Shown one piece after another: positions 6,804 to 15,905 of a stretch of 17,430 nucleotides of DNA. The DNA is taken from contig JAHFQL010000015.1 of the NCBI GenBank assembly GCA_023259315.1, positions 1 to 17,430 of the forward strand, read 5' to 3'. Both the position numbers and the translations under genes were made by a program. The notes beneath the pieces were generated by a model. It had not been told where the DNA came from. It saw nothing but the letters and a program-made list of their open reading frames with translations, and ran no database searches. Position 1 is the first letter of the stretch; the number at the start of each line of letters is the position of its first letter. Source of the DNA: Candidatus Woesearchaeota archaeon (GTDB lineage Archaea > Nanoarchaeota > Nanoarchaeia > Woesearchaeales > GW2011-AR4).

Positions 6804-9800
6804 CTAATACTCATCCCAGCTTTTAATCTCTAAATCTTCCATTTTTTTCTTGGAAATGGAATCAACAAACAATTTCGCAACCTGCGCGTTTGTCAGCAAG
6901 GGAATGTTGAAATCAACCGCTTTTCTCCTTATAAGATAGTCATTGGTAATCTCTTCCTCTTCATAGCTTTTCGGGATGTTTATTACCAAATCTATTTTCC
7001 TGTCTTTTAAGTATGTCAGCGCATTTGGCTCTTTTTTTTCAAGAGGCCAATACAATTTCGTAACTTTGACATCATTCTGCTCGAGAAATTTTGCAGTTCC
7101 TCCTGTTGCATAAAGATTAAAGCCCATTGCGTCCAGTTTTTTTATGCTTTCAAGCAAATAGGCCTTGTTTTTTATAGGGCCTGTTGAAAGCAGTATGTCT
7201 GATTTTGGCATGACGAACCCAACCGAAAGCAATGATTTTAGGAATGCTTCATTCAAGTCATTGCCAAGGCACGCAACCTCGCCAGTTGATGCCATTTCAA
7301 CGCTCAGCACAGGATCTGCACCATGCAGCCTTGAAAAAGAGAACTGCGGGGCCTTTACACCCACAAAATCTAGGTCCATGGTGTTATATTTTCCTTTAAT
7401 GTCCAATCCGAGAATTGCTTTTGTAGCCAGGTCAATGAAATTATGCTTGGTGACTTTTGACACAAATGGAAAGCTCCTTGAAGCCCTTAAATTGCATTCA
7501 ATCACTTTAATCTGGTTTTCCTTTGCAATGAACTGTATATTAAAAGGTCCTGTGATATCTAATGACTTTGCAATTTTTTTGCTTATGTCTTTTATTTTTC
7601 TTATGGTCTCATGATAAGTGAATTGGGGCGGCAGGGCCATTGTCGCATCTCCTGAATGAACGCCAGCATTTTCTATATGCTCTGAAATTGCGTATATCTT
7701 GATTTCTCCATTTTGCGCAACTGCATCAATCTCAATCTCTTTTGCATTTGTAATAAATTTGCTGATTACAACAGGATGCTCTTTGGAAACATCAACTGCT
7801 TTCTTCAGATATTGCTCAAGCTCTTTTTTATCGGTGGCAACGCTCATTGCAGCGCCGCTCAAGACGTATGAAGGCCTTATTAAAACAGGATAGAAAACCT
7901 TTTCAGCGAATTTTTCAGCCTCTTGCATTGATTTAGCTTCTATCCAATCAGGCTGGTCGACATTCAATTTGTCAAGCAATGCAGAAAATTTATGCCGGTT
8001 CTCGGCGTTGTCTATGCTTAAAGGTGAGGTTCCCAAAATTCTAACTTTTTCTTTATGCAATTTCATTGCAAGATTGTTTGGGATCTGGCCGCCCATTGAA
8101 ATTATGACTCCAGAAGGACTCTCTTTTTCATAAATATCCAGAACCCTCTCAAAGCTCAATTCATCAAAATAAAGCCTGTCGCAAACATCATAATCAGTGC
8201 TGACGGTTTCAGGATTATAGTTAATCATGATTGTTGAATAGCCAAGATTTTTCAAAGCAAGCACGGCATTCACACAGCACCAGTCAAATTCCACAGACGA
8301 GCCAATCCTGTAAGCGCCTGAGCCAAGCACTATGGCGCTGTTCTTCTCGCCAAACTTTATGTCGTCTTCCTCAGCATTATAAGTCATGTAAAGATAATTT
8401 GTCTTTGCCGGATACTCCGCAGCCAGTGTGTCTATTTGCTTTACATAAGGCGCAATTCCATATTTTTTCCTTAATTTCCTAACCCCTAATTTTTTCGCAG
8501 TCATGTCATTCCTGTCTTCTTTAAACAGAATTTTTGCAATCTGGAAATCTGAAAAGCCCTGCTGTTTAGAAATTTTGATAATATCTTTTGGGGCGTTGTA
8601 TATGTTATACTTTGACAGTTCTTTCTCTGTATCCACAACATTCTTTATTTTGTATAAAAACCATTTGTCAATCTTGGTCAAGTCATGAATTTTATCGATT
8701 GTTGTTCCTCTTTTTATTGCTTCAACAATTGCAAGCAGTCTTTTGTCAGTCGGGCTTTTGAGCTCTTTTTCCACGTCATTAAATTCTAATTTATTGCACA
8801 CCAAGCCGTGAAGATTTACGTTAAGCATGCGCATAGCTTTTTGGATTGTTTCCTCGAATTTCCTGCCGATTGCCATAACCTCCCCAACTGATTTCATCTC
8901 GCTTCCAATTTCGAAGCTCACCCTCTTGAATTTCTGCAAGTCCCATCTTGGGATCTTTACAACAATATAATCAAGTGCAGGCTCGAAACAACTCTTTGTT
9001 ACTTTTGTTATAGAATTTTCTATCTCGATCAATGAATAACCCAGCGCGAGCTTTGCTGCAACATGAGCCAGGGGATAGCCGGTAGCCTTTGATGCAAGCG
9101 CTGAGCTTCTTGAAAGCCTAGCATTAACTTCTATAATACTATAATCTTCAGAATATGGATCAAGAGCGTATTGTATGTTGCATTCACCAACAATTCCCAG
9201 ATGCCGTATAACTTGAATGGAAATTGACCTTAATTTATGGTATTCTGAGTTTGTCAGAGTTTGGGACGGAGCAACAACAATGCTTTCTCCTGTGTGTATC
9301 CCCATTGGGTCAAAATTTTCCATGTTGCAGACCGTTATGCAGTTGTCGTAAGAATCCCTCACAACTTCATACTCAACCTCTTTCCAGCCCCCTAAATATT
9401 TCTCAACAAGAACTTGGTCAGAGTAAGCAAATGCTCTTTTTGCCTTTTCCAGCAATTCTTCTTTGGCCCAAGCAACTCCTGAGCCTGCGCCTCCAAGAGC
9501 ATAAGCGACTCTGAGCATCACAGGATACTTCAATTTTTTTGCAACAGTTAAACATTTTTCAACAGAAGTCGCAGCCTCGCTCTCAGGAGTTTTAAGATTT
9601 ATTTCATTTAATTTTTTTACGAACAATTCTCGATCTTCAGTATTTTTGATGGCATCAATTTGCGTTCCAAGAACAGCCACATTATATTTTTCAAACACTC
9701 CCTTGTCAAACAATTCAACGCCGCAATTCAAGGCAGTCTGGCCTCCGAAAGAAAGCATTATGCCGTCCGGCTTTTCTTTTTCAATAACTTTTTCAACAAA

Positions 9801-10019
9801 ATACAAAGTTACTGGCAAGAAATAAATCTTGTCAGCCATGCCTTCGCTTGTCTGGATTGTGGCAATGTTTGGATTTATTAAAACAGTTTTTATTCCTTCT
9901 TCTCTTAAGGCTTTGAGACATTGCGAGCCCGAGTAGTCAAATTCACCGGCTTGGCCGATTTTTAAACTTCCGCTTCCTAAGACTAAGATTTTTTTTGGTT
10001 TGATTATTTTTGATTCCAT
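6804..10019 (-). CDS. carB: Carbamoyl-phosphate synthase large subunit
   Basis: The 1071-aa protein makes carbamoyl phosphate from bicarbonate, two ATP and the ammonia delivered by CarA, feeding pyrimidine and arginine synthesis. Both homologous halves are complete. The first opens [25 protein letters not shown], with the carboxyphosphate ATP-grasp ([37 protein letters not shown]). An oligomerisation region follows at about 400-550. The second half opens [24 protein letters not shown], with the carbamate ATP-grasp ([32 protein letters not shown]). The C-terminal MGS-like regulatory domain (about 930-1071; [30 protein letters not shown]) is present. Length equals the usual single-chain form; many archaea have this split. 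It follows carA in the same orientation without a clear promoter of its own, but 253 bp of structured sequence intervene. Confidence 0.97.
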   Translation of the reverse strand: MESKIIKPKKILVLGSGSLKIGQAGEFDYSGSQCLKALREEGIKTVLINPNIATIQTSEGMADKIYFLPVTLYFVEKVIEKEKPDGIMLSFGGQTALNCGVELFDKGVFEKYNVAVLGTQIDAIKNTEDRELFVKKLNEINLKTPESEAATSVEKCLTVAKKLKYPVMLRVAYALGGAGSGVAWAKEELLEKAKRAFAYSDQVLVEKYLGGWKEVEYEVVRDSYDNCITVCNMENFDPMGIHTGESIVVAPSQTLTNSEYHKLRSISIQVIRHLGIVGECNIQYALDPYSEDYSIIEVNARLSRSSALASKATGYPLAHVAAKLALGYSLIEIENSITKVTKSCFEPALDYIVVKIPRWDLQKFKRVSFEIGSEMKSVGEVMAIGRKFEETIQKAMRMLNVNLHGLVCNKLEFNDVEKELKSPTDKRLLAIVEAIKRGTTIDKIHDLTKIDKWFLYKIKNVVDTEKELSKYNIYNAPKDIIKISKQQGFSDFQIAKILFKEDRNDMTAKKLGVRKLRKKYGIAPYVKQIDTLAAEYPAKTNYLYMTYNAEEDDIKFGEKNSAIVLGSGAYRIGSSVEFDWCCVNAVLALKNLGYSTIMINYNPETVSTDYDVCDRLYFDELSFERVLDIYEKESPSGVIISMGGQIPNNLAMKLHKEKVRILGTSPLSIDNAENRHKFSALLDKLNVDQPDWIEAKSMQEAEKFAEKVFYPVLIRPSYVLSGAAMSVATDKKELEQYLKKAVDVSKEHPVVISKFITNAKEIEIDAVAQNGEIKIYAISEHIENAGVHSGDATMALPPQFTYHETIRKIKDISKKIAKSLDITGPFNIQFIAKENQIKVIECNLRASRSFPFVSKVTKHNFIDLATKAILGLDIKGKYNTMDLDFVGVKAPQFSFSRLHGADPVLSVEMASTGEVACLGNDLNEAFLKSLLSVGFVMPKSDILLSTGPIKNKAYLLESIKKLDAMGFNLYATGGTAKFLEQNDVKVTKLYWPLEKKEPNALTYLKDRKIDLVINIPKSYEEEEITNDYLIRRKAVDFNIPLLTNAQVAKLFVDSISKKKMEDLEIKSWDEY

Positions 10020-10267
10020 TTTTTAATGTTCATTACTCCAGAACTCTTATCAAATGTAAGAATTCCTTCGTTTAATGAGGAATTCTCATTCTGAAGCGAA
10101 GGGCACGTTAAGCGGAACTGCGTAATTGATTTTAGGCTCGAAAGCCGACCCTCGAAGAGGGGAAAATCATTATTTAGCAGTTCTGCGTGTGTCCTGAGCG
10201 TATAATTATGATTGACAAACTCATTTAAATAGTTCACGTGAGCATGTCCAGTGGTAGATTGTGTCAT
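10004..10267 (-). CDS. Doubtful 87-aa ORF between carA and carB
   Basis: The minus strand is open for 87 codons across the whole carA-carB gap. It starts with ATG five bases after the carA stop and overlaps the carB start by 16 bases, a placement that would suit a coupled operon gene. The product has no recognisable domain and a low-complexity, Asn/Ser/Leu-rich look (for example [20 protein letters not shown]). Most of it is read through the hairpins of the structured element described at 10060-10194, which suggests the frame may be accidental. It could alternatively be a repeat-derived ORF that has remained open because the operon must be translated. No family is proposed. Confidence 0.25.
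   Translation of the reverse strand: MTQSTTGHAHVNYLNEFVNHNYTLRTHAELLNNDFPLFEGRLSSLKSITQFRLTCPSLQNENSSLNEGILTFDKSSGVMNIKKWNQK
10060..10194 (+). ncRNA. Three-way-junction structured element between carA and carB
   Basis: About 135 bases fold almost completely. The outer stem pairs 10101-10107 with 10188-10194. It continues into a 10-bp stem, GCGGAACTGC (10112-10121) with GCAGTTCTGC (10177-10186), then TGATTTT (10127-10133) with AAAATCA (10163-10169). Inside are two GC-rich hairpins, GGCT-CGAA-AGCC (10135-10146) and CCCTC-GAA-GAGGG (10149-10161). Upstream, two mutually exclusive hairpins share bases: GAATTCCT (10060-10067) with AGGAATTC (10078-10085), or CCTTCG (10065-10070) with CGAAGG (10097-10102) around AATGAG/CTCATT. 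Three wobble pairs (10103-10192, 10107-10188, 10114-10184) are G-U on the plus strand and would be A-C mismatches on the minus strand, hinting at a plus-strand RNA antisense to the operon. A dispersed palindromic repeat is an equal alternative. No known RNA family is recognised. Confidence 0.45.
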
Positions 10268-10272
10268 TTTTC

Positions 10273-11388
10273 TTATTTAAGCATTTTAACGAATTCATCG
10301 AATAGGAAATTAGTATCCTCGGGTCCACTATGTCCCTCCGGATGAAATTGGCAACTCATGAACGGCTTTGTCTTGTGCTTTATGCCCTCGTTTGTATTGT
10401 CATTGGCATTGACAAAATATTCCTGCCATTCATTGCTTAATGACTTCATGTCAACGGCAAAACCATGATTTTGGGTTGTGATGTAGCATCTTTTTGTGCC
10501 AACTAAAGTACATGGCTGATTTTGGGAACGATGTCCATACTTGAGCTTGTAAGTGTTTCCGCCGGCAGCAAGCGCCATCAGCTGGTTGCCAAGGCAGATT
10601 CCAAAAGTGGGTATTTTGTGCTTGAGCGCTCTTCCGATGTTGTATATAGTTTTCGTGCACATTTTTGGGTCCCCAGGCCCATTGGAAATTACAAGACCGT
10701 CAAAAAATTGAGTCATGAAATCATAGTCATGGGGAATTCTCACAACAGTCAAATTTCTTTTGATGAGATTCCTTATAATATTGTTCTTGACACCGCAATC
10801 AACAACAACTACTTTTTTTTGGTTCGGCTTTTCGTTATAAGTTATTGGCTGCCTTATTGAAACTTCCTTAACGATATCGATAACATTCGGGTCAAAAAAA
10901 TCTGTATCATCATTGTCAAATACAATCTTGCCGAGCATCGCGCCTTTTTCCCTCAATGTCTTGGTTAATTTTCTCGTATCAACGCCATAGATTGCAGGCA
11001 CATCCTCCTCTTTTAGCCATTCGGCAAGGCTTTTCCGTGCGTTCCAATGAGAATATTCAAAAGAATAATCGGATATCACCAGGGCAGTAGCATGTATTTT
11101 ATCAGACTCAAAGTTTTTCATTAAGCCGTGCTCTATTTCTTTTCCTGGAACACCGTAATTTCCGATAAGCGGATAAGTCAGGACAAGAATCTGGCCTTTG
11201 TAGCTTGGGTCTGTGAGCGATTCTGGATAGCCGACCATGCCTGTGTTGAACACGACTTCGCCGGAAACACCTCGTTCAGAACCAAAAGAAAAGCCCTCAA
11301 ACTCTTCATTATTTTCAAGAATGAGCCTGACTTGTGAGCGAGTTCGCGTGAACTCACTCGCATTCGAAACTTTTTTATCCTCGTGCAT
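10273..11388 (-). CDS. carA: Carbamoyl-phosphate synthase small (glutaminase) subunit
   Basis: CarA hydrolyses glutamine and passes ammonia to CarB. From the chosen ATG at 11388 the protein is 371 aa. The N-terminal CPSase domain runs from RLILENNEEFEGFSFGSERG to GVDTRKLTKTLREKGAMLGKIV. The class I glutamine amidotransferase follows, with the nucleophile C265 in FGICLGNQLMALAAGG and H349-P-E351 in FHPEGHSGPEDTNFLF. An upstream in-frame ATG at 11466 would add 26 hydrophobic residues; it is rejected because a TATA box at 11412-11422 puts transcription start at about 11388, leaderless. Between the start and the conserved RLILEN lies an 18-residue extension (including ASEFTRTRS) encoded by an inverted repeat, GAGTTC-GCGT-GAACTC, which may be an inserted palindrome. 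carA and carB form one transcription unit. Confidence 0.95.
   Translation of the reverse strand: MHEDKKVSNASEFTRTRSQVRLILENNEEFEGFSFGSERGVSGEVVFNTGMVGYPESLTDPSYKGQILVLTYPLIGNYGVPGKEIEHGLMKNFESDKIHATALVISDYSFEYSHWNARKSLAEWLKEEDVPAIYGVDTRKLTKTLREKGAMLGKIVFDNDDTDFFDPNVIDIVKEVSIRQPITYNEKPNQKKVVVVDCGVKNNIIRNLIKRNLTVVRIPHDYDFMTQFFDGLVISNGPGDPKMCTKTIYNIGRALKHKIPTFGICLGNQLMALAAGGNTYKLKYGHRSQNQPCTLVGTKRCYITTQNHGFAVDMKSLSNEWQEYFVNANDNTNEGIKHKTKPFMSCQFHPEGHSGPEDTNFLFDEFVKMLK
11336..11361. repeat. Palindrome within the carA start region
   Basis: GAGCGAGTTC-GCGT-GAACTCACTC is an inverted repeat with arms of ten bases and one mismatch (perfect inner arms GAGTTC/GAACTC). It is translated in frame as part of the CarA N-terminal extension, ahead of the conserved start of the protein. 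It could be a short palindromic element inserted in frame, or a hairpin at the 5' end of the leaderless mRNA, starting about 25 nt after the start codon. Confidence 0.5.
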
Positions 11389-11411
11389 TAAAAAAAGGAA
11401 ATAGTATGAGG

Positions 11412-11422
11412 TTATTAATAAA
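11412..11422 (-). promoter_or_regulatory. TATA box of the carAB operon
   Basis: TTTATTAATAA on the minus strand begins 34 bases upstream of the ATG at 11388. The spacing predicts leaderless transcription and decides the carA start in favour of 11388 over 11466. It is one of two back-to-back promoters in the region before psmB. Confidence 0.55.
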
Positions 11423-11466
11423 TCTTTTGGATGAGAGTAAGTGATTAGCAATAGGATACTATTCAA

Positions 11467-11610
11467 TTATCGGCAGATTGTTGGATTTATGCCACATTAT
11501 GTGATTTGAGAATCGGCTGACTCGTCGGCAAGATAAATGGATAAACTCAATAAATTACCAAAAAATACTGTTGTATGCCGAAGACTAAGAAGTATCTCTT
11601 AACCGCAACA
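11467..11610. other. Divergent carA-psmB intergenic region
   Basis: This spacer separates the two divergent promoters. It holds a perfect 11-bp palindrome CACATTATGTG (11493-11503) and two similar words TCGGCAGATTG and TCGGCAAGATA (about 11470 and 11524). Nothing here could be matched to a gene, tRNA or standard C/D box RNA. Confidence 0.3.
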
Positions 11611-11657
11611 TTTAAATAGTAATTGAGTATCTCACAATAATAAGAAATTCTACAGGT
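11611..11657 (+). promoter_or_regulatory. psmB promoter and ribosome-binding site
   Basis: TTTAAATAG (11611-11619) predicts transcription start near 11638 and a leader of about 27 nt. AGGT at 11654-11657 lies seven bases before the ATG at 11665. psmB, alba and ribD share this short-leader, ribosome-site layout, unlike the leaderless genes nearby. Confidence 0.5.
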
Positions 11658-11664
11658 TTTAGAT

Positions 11665-12303
11665 ATGAACGAAAGAGAATTGAAAACAGGTACAACAACT
11701 ATAGGGTTAGTCTGCAAAGACGGATTAGTGCTGGCTGCGGACAAAAGGGCAACTTCTGGCTATTTGATAGCTTGGAAGAAATTTGACAAAGTAATCTCTA
11801 TAACAAATACCATTGCCGTAACAGTTGCAGGCACAGTTTCTGACGTGCAGCTTTTGGTCAAGTACCTAAAAGCAGAGCTCAAGTTGAAGGATTTGAGGAC
11901 TGGACGAGAAACAACTGTGAAAGAGGCAGCAAGCCTGCTTACCAACTTTATTTACAATAACATAAGGAAATTCAGCATCATACCTGGTATCTCCCATTTC
12001 ATTGTCGGCGGGGTAGATTCAACCGGATTCCATCTTTATGATTTAAGCCCTGACGGCTCAATAGTCGAGATTGATGATTATATTTCTTCAGGCTCCGGCT
12101 CTGTAATGGTCTTCGGAGTTTTGGAAACTTTGTACAAGAAAGGGCTGACAGTCGAGGAAGGTGTCAAGCTTGCAGCAAAAGGCATAAACGCAGCTGTGCA
12201 GAGAGATATAGCATCGGGTAATGGCATAGACATTGTTACCATCACCAAGGACGGCGTCAAAAAAGTATTTTCAAAGGAAATAGAATCCAGAATTGAACTG
12301 TAA
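11665..12303 (+). CDS. psmB: Proteasome beta subunit precursor
   Basis: This is the catalytic subunit of the archaeal 20S proteasome, an N-terminal threonine protease that forms the inner rings. The 212-aa precursor carries a nine-residue propeptide, MNERELKTG, and self-cleavage before T10 would expose the catalytic threonine (TTTIGLV). The other active-site residues fit the mature numbering: Asp17 is D26 in LAADKRATSG and Lys33 is K42 in KKFDKVIS. The later SGSGSVMVFGVLE (the SGSG region) and DIASGNGIDIVTIT (SGDG-like turn) are also in place. Length is normal. The alpha subunit is not in the window. Start choice is supported by AGGT seven bases upstream and the very short propeptide typical of archaeal beta subunits. 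Confidence 0.96.
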   Translation: MNERELKTGTTTIGLVCKDGLVLAADKRATSGYLIAWKKFDKVISITNTIAVTVAGTVSDVQLLVKYLKAELKLKDLRTGRETTVKEAASLLTNFIYNNIRKFSIIPGISHFIVGGVDSTGFHLYDLSPDGSIVEIDDYISSGSGSVMVFGVLETLYKKGLTVEEGVKLAAKGINAAVQRDIASGNGIDIVTITKDGVKKVFSKEIESRIEL

Positions 12304-12568
12304 CTTTTCTATAAGCATGAAAAAAATTTGAATAAAATAATACCTTAAACTATTTACCAAAACTATTAGATAAATTGATTTTAAATTTTTAGTACACATA
12401 TTTTATATTACAAAATCAATATTGAAAAAACTATTTATTGAAATTTATTGGCTAGGCGGATCTACTGTATAAATAAAACTTATCAAAACACAGAACTTGT
12501 CGTTGCCGCCGAGCACTAGATATGCGAAGCTGATTGAATAAAAAATTCAAAACTATGAAAATATCAAA
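12304..12568. other. Intergenic region with probable aCPSF1 leader
   Basis: This AT-rich 265-bp stretch holds a TATA-like TGTATAAATAA at 12467-12477. Start of transcription near 12498 would give a leader of about 70 nt, long for this window. The leader contains a GC-rich patch, GTCGTTGCCGCCGAGCAC (12500-12517), that stands out from its surroundings, and an eight-codon ORF starting at ATG 12555 and ending at TAA 12579-12581 that overlaps the aCPSF1 start codon out of frame. No known RNA family is recognised. Confidence 0.35.
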
Positions 12569-14461
12569 ATGGCTGACATAACAAAAGAAATACTGAAGAG
12601 CTTGCCTGAAAATAAAATAAGCGACATTAATTTTGAGGGCGCAAATATAGTCCTGTATACTAAGGACAAGGATTTTTTCTTGAACAATAACGGAATAATC
12701 AAGAGGGTAGTCGATGACATAAAGAAAAGGGTGGAGCTAAGGCCGGATCCGGGCATCACAATGGACATGGAGGAAGCTGAAAAGATAATACGCTCGATAA
12801 TTCCCGAGGAAGCAGGTGTTGACCAGGTAATTTTCGACTCTCAAAGAAGCAGGATTATAATTGAGGCTGACAAACCCGGACTGGCGATTGGCAAGCAGGG
12901 CTCAATCTTGAGGGACATCAGGATGCAAACTTTATGGGTTCCATTAATCAGGAGAAAGCCGGCAATAAGGTCAAAGCTTATTGAAAACATAAGAGCAGTG
13001 CTTTATCAAAATAGCGATTACAGGAGAAAATTCCTCGACAAAGTGGGCCACAGGATTTATGACGGCTGGCGTCGAGAAAAAAAGAATGAATGGATCAGAC
13101 TAAGTTATCTGGGAAGCGGTAGGCAGGTTGGAAGAAGCTGCATATTCCTGCAGACGCCTGAGTCTAGGGTCTTGCTTGACTGCGGGATAAATGTTGCATC
13201 GGAAGAAAAGCCATACCCTTATCTTGAAGCTCCAGAGTTTAATATAAACGAACTTGATGCAGTTATTTTAAGCCATGCCCATATTGACCATTGCGGGTTT
13301 ATACCCTATCTGTTTAAGTTTGGTTATAGGGGGCCTGTTTATTGCACGGAACCAACAAGAGATGTTTCTGCGCTTTTGATGCTGGATTACATAAAAATCC
13401 AAAGAGCAGACGGAAAAGACCCGATTTACACTTCTGAAGATATAAAAGAAATGGTCAAGCATACAATAACTTTAGAGTATGATGAAGTCAGCGACGTGAC
13501 TCCAGATGTAAGAATCACGCTTTACAATGCCGGCCATATTTTGGGAAGCGCAATGGTCCATCTTCATGTGGGAAACGGCTTGCATAATATTTTGTACAGC
13601 GGCGACCAAAAATATGGAAAGACATTATTGCTGGAGCCGGCTGTAACATTATTTCCAAGACTCGAGACTTTAATGCTCGAAGCGACTTATGGTGGAAAGG
13701 ATAATATTATGCCGCACAGGCAGGAAACTGACGAGGAATTGATGAGGGTAATCAAGGAAACCACAGAAAGAGGTGGAAAAGTCTTGATTCCAACTCTGGG
13801 GGTTGGAAGGGCGCAAGAGGTCATGCTTGCTATAGAAGCAATGGTCAGAGAAAAAAGAATGGATCCAATTCCAGTTTATATCGACGGAATGGTCTGGGAT
13901 GTAACGGCAATCCACACAGCTTATCCGGAATTTTTGAATAATTCTGTCAGGAAATTGATTTTCCACAAAGACCAGAATCCATTTTTGCACGAGATTTTTA
14001 AAAGAGTCGGCTCGCAGCAGGAAAGGATGCAAGTCATAGAAGAAACAGGGTCTTGTGTGGTGCTTGCAACTTCCGGTATGCTGACAGGCGGACCATCAGT
14101 TGAATACTTGAAGCATTTATGCGACAACCCAAAAAATTCAATCGGATTTGTCAACTACCAGGGAGACGGCTCACTTGGAAGAAGGATGCAAATGGGAGAA
14201 AGGGAATTTACGTTTTCAGATGGGGGCAAACAGGAAATGCTGCAGATAAAGATGCAGGTCCACACTGTAGAAGGCTTTTCAGGTCACTCTTCAAGAAACC
14301 AGTTGATGAACTTTGTGGCAAAATGCGAGCCCAGGCCTAAAAAAGTCATTATCAATCACGGCGAGAATTCAAGGTGCCTTGATTTGGCAAGCTCCATACA
14401 CAAGGGCTTCAGGATAGAAACAGTTGCGCCAAGGAATTTGGAGACGGTGAGGGTGAAGTAA
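12569..14461 (+). CDS. aCPSF1 / FttA, KH-domain beta-CASP ribonuclease
   Basis: This 630-aa protein is the archaeal homologue of the eukaryotic cleavage factor CPSF73, known as aCPSF1 or FttA. It cuts nascent RNA behind RNA polymerase at U-rich sites and ends transcription. Residues 1 to about 145 are two KH-type RNA-binding domains, the second with AIGKQGSILRDI (GxxG-type loop). The metallo-beta-lactamase core follows: H236-A-H238-I-D240-H241, H323 in NAGHILGSAMVH and D346 in YSGDQKYGK bind zinc. The beta-CASP part (about 370-575) contains TLGVGRAQEVML, ATSGMLTGGPSVEYL and SGHSSRN with H573, and the closing motif IINHGE has H597. All catalytic residues are present and length is normal. The start ATG at 12569 gives the usual N-terminus of the family. 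Expression may involve the unusual leader upstream. Confidence 0.96.
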   Translation: MADITKEILKSLPENKISDINFEGANIVLYTKDKDFFLNNNGIIKRVVDDIKKRVELRPDPGITMDMEEAEKIIRSIIPEEAGVDQVIFDSQRSRIIIEADKPGLAIGKQGSILRDIRMQTLWVPLIRRKPAIRSKLIENIRAVLYQNSDYRRKFLDKVGHRIYDGWRREKKNEWIRLSYLGSGRQVGRSCIFLQTPESRVLLDCGINVASEEKPYPYLEAPEFNINELDAVILSHAHIDHCGFIPYLFKFGYRGPVYCTEPTRDVSALLMLDYIKIQRADGKDPIYTSEDIKEMVKHTITLEYDEVSDVTPDVRITLYNAGHILGSAMVHLHVGNGLHNILYSGDQKYGKTLLLEPAVTLFPRLETLMLEATYGGKDNIMPHRQETDEELMRVIKETTERGGKVLIPTLGVGRAQEVMLAIEAMVREKRMDPIPVYIDGMVWDVTAIHTAYPEFLNNSVRKLIFHKDQNPFLHEIFKRVGSQQERMQVIEETGSCVVLATSGMLTGGPSVEYLKHLCDNPKNSIGFVNYQGDGSLGRRMQMGEREFTFSDGGKQEMLQIKMQVHTVEGFSGHSSRNQLMNFVAKCEPRPKKVIINHGENSRCLDLASSIHKGFRIETVAPRNLETVRVK

Positions 14462-14515
14462 TTCAAATATTTTTAAATTGTCTAGTAGTAAAATATTTAT
14501 GGTTCTAAGAAAAAA

Positions 14516-14523
14516 TTTAAATA
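14516..14523 (+). promoter_or_regulatory. TATA box of glyA
   Basis: TTTAAATA lies 41 bases before the ATG at 14557, preceded by an A-rich BRE-like run. Transcription would start near 14547, leaving a leader of about ten bases. The remainder of the 95-bp spacer after aCPSF1 is AT-rich without other signals. Confidence 0.5.
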
Positions 14524-14556
14524 AGAACTATAAACTCCATCATTTGAGATGTTTAT

Positions 14557-15904
14557 ATGGTATTAACACAGGGCGACCTTGATGCCCGATTGGAAGGATC
14601 GTTGAGCGAAATTCTAGATGAATTTAGGGGTGTGGGTGTTGACACGATAGATATTGAAACAGTTCTTTGGGATGCCAGGCAAAAACGGATGAGAGACGGC
14701 ATAAATATGGTACCAAGCGAAACCAGGATAAGCCCCAAAGCGAAGCTGATAGGATACTTAGCAATTCATGCAGGGCTCAATGGGAGATACGCAGAAGGAT
14801 TTCCAGGAGCAAGATATTATCCAGGCACTTTTGCAAATGATGTTTTAGAGCCAATTCTGATTTCACTTGTGAAAGAAGTTTTTGGCGCAGAATACGCAGA
14901 CATAAGACCTCCGACTGCCAACATCGCAAATTTGGCTGTATTTTTAAGTTTGGCGGAAGGTGGAGATAATGTCATGGCTTATACAACTTTGAGAGGCGGC
15001 CACATTAGTGCAAGTAAGGTAGGATCTTTGGGCTTAAGAACTAAAACACGAGGCCGAAATTTAGATGAGCACTACATAACTATTCCGTTATCAGAAAATG
15101 GTTATCAAATGGATATAGAAAAAACCAAAGCTATTCTGTACAAGCACAGGCCCATTCTAATGGTTATAGGGAAAAAGCTTGTTTCTTTTCCCGGAACCAG
15201 TTGAGGAACTTAGGAAGGTTTGCGATGAAACAGGGACAGTATTAATGTATGATGGCGCTCATGTCAGTGGCTTGATTGCCGGTGGACAATTTCAAAATCC
15301 TTTGCAAGAAGGCGCTCATGTTTTTAACATCAGCACGCATAAAACAATTCCCGGTGATCAAGGTGGAGTCATAATGACAAATGACCAGAAATTATTTGAG
15401 CGTGTTGCAAGTGGTGTCATGCCGGGCGGTGTCAGTAACCACCATTTGCATCGAATTGCACCGCTTATTGTTACTTTAAGGGAAGTGAAGGAAGAAGGAC
15501 GGCCATATGCCAATCAAGTTGTCAGAAATGCTGTTGCATTTGCTCATGCTTTGGCAAAATATGGATTGGAACCGGAGGCAAAAGAGCTTGGCTACACAGC
15601 AAGCCATCAAGTTGCCCTTAACGTTAGAAAACTTTTAAGTATAGATGGAAAGACAGCAGAGAAAATTTTGGAGAGAAATTCTATTTATGCAAATCATAAT
15701 GGGTTACCAAGAGTCGATAAATCTGTAAAGTACGTAAGTGGGATTAGAACAGGTGTTCAAGAGATTACGCTTCAGGGAATGAGGGAAGACGACATGGACA
15801 GAGTAGCTTGGTTTTATAAAAGAGCATTGGTTGATACAGCCAACGTTGCTAGTGAAGTAAAATCATTCGCCATCATGTTTCCACATAGGCATTATGCTAG
15901 ATAA
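14557..15904 (+). pseudogene. glyA: Serine hydroxymethyltransferase with a single frameshift
   Basis: SHMT is a pyridoxal-phosphate enzyme that interconverts serine and glycine while loading one-carbon units on a folate or pterin carrier. The gene is present at full length (448 aa when repaired) but in two frames. The first part (14557 to about 15168) has NMVPSETRISP, RYAEGFPGARYYPGT and the HIS of RGGHISASKVG. The second (about 15170-15904) has SLFLFPEPVEEL, MYDGAHVSGLIAG, and the cofactor lysine in ISTHKTIPGDQGG (K262 in repaired numbering). The break lies at GGGAAAAAGC near 15168-15177. Removing one base from the A5 or G3 run restores the frame exactly (VIGKSLFLFP). No other damage is seen, so a sequencing or assembly slip or a very recent mutation is most likely. 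Without repair the ORFs are 14557-15204 and 15179-15904. Confidence 0.9.
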
Positions 15905-15905
15905 A

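Noticed and set aside
10019..10058. Separate promoter for carB
   Set aside because: Only a weak AT-rich match (ACATTTGATAAG, about 10047-10058) is present, and GGAG at 10036-10039 is too far from the ATG to be a normal ribosome site, so co-transcription with carA is simpler.
11389..11466. N-terminal extension of CarA from an upstream ATG (26 hydrophobic residues)
   Set aside because: It would need to be transcribed from upstream of the clear TATA box at 11412-11422, it covers that box, and CarA enzymes have no such signal-like segment.
11490..11545. C/D box guide RNA in the carA-psmB spacer
   Set aside because: CTGA occurs at 11517-11520, but no matching RTGATGA C box or terminal stem is found on either strand.
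11547..11744. Minus-strand 65-aa ORF over the psmB promoter
   Set aside because: It overlaps the psmB start and promoter, has a shadow-like composition and no upstream signals.
15160..15180. Programmed ribosomal frameshift in glyA
   Set aside because: The required shift is +1, and the GGGAAAAAGC run is not a known +1 site; no stop-codon or stem-loop stimulator is evident. A one-base indel explains it more simply.
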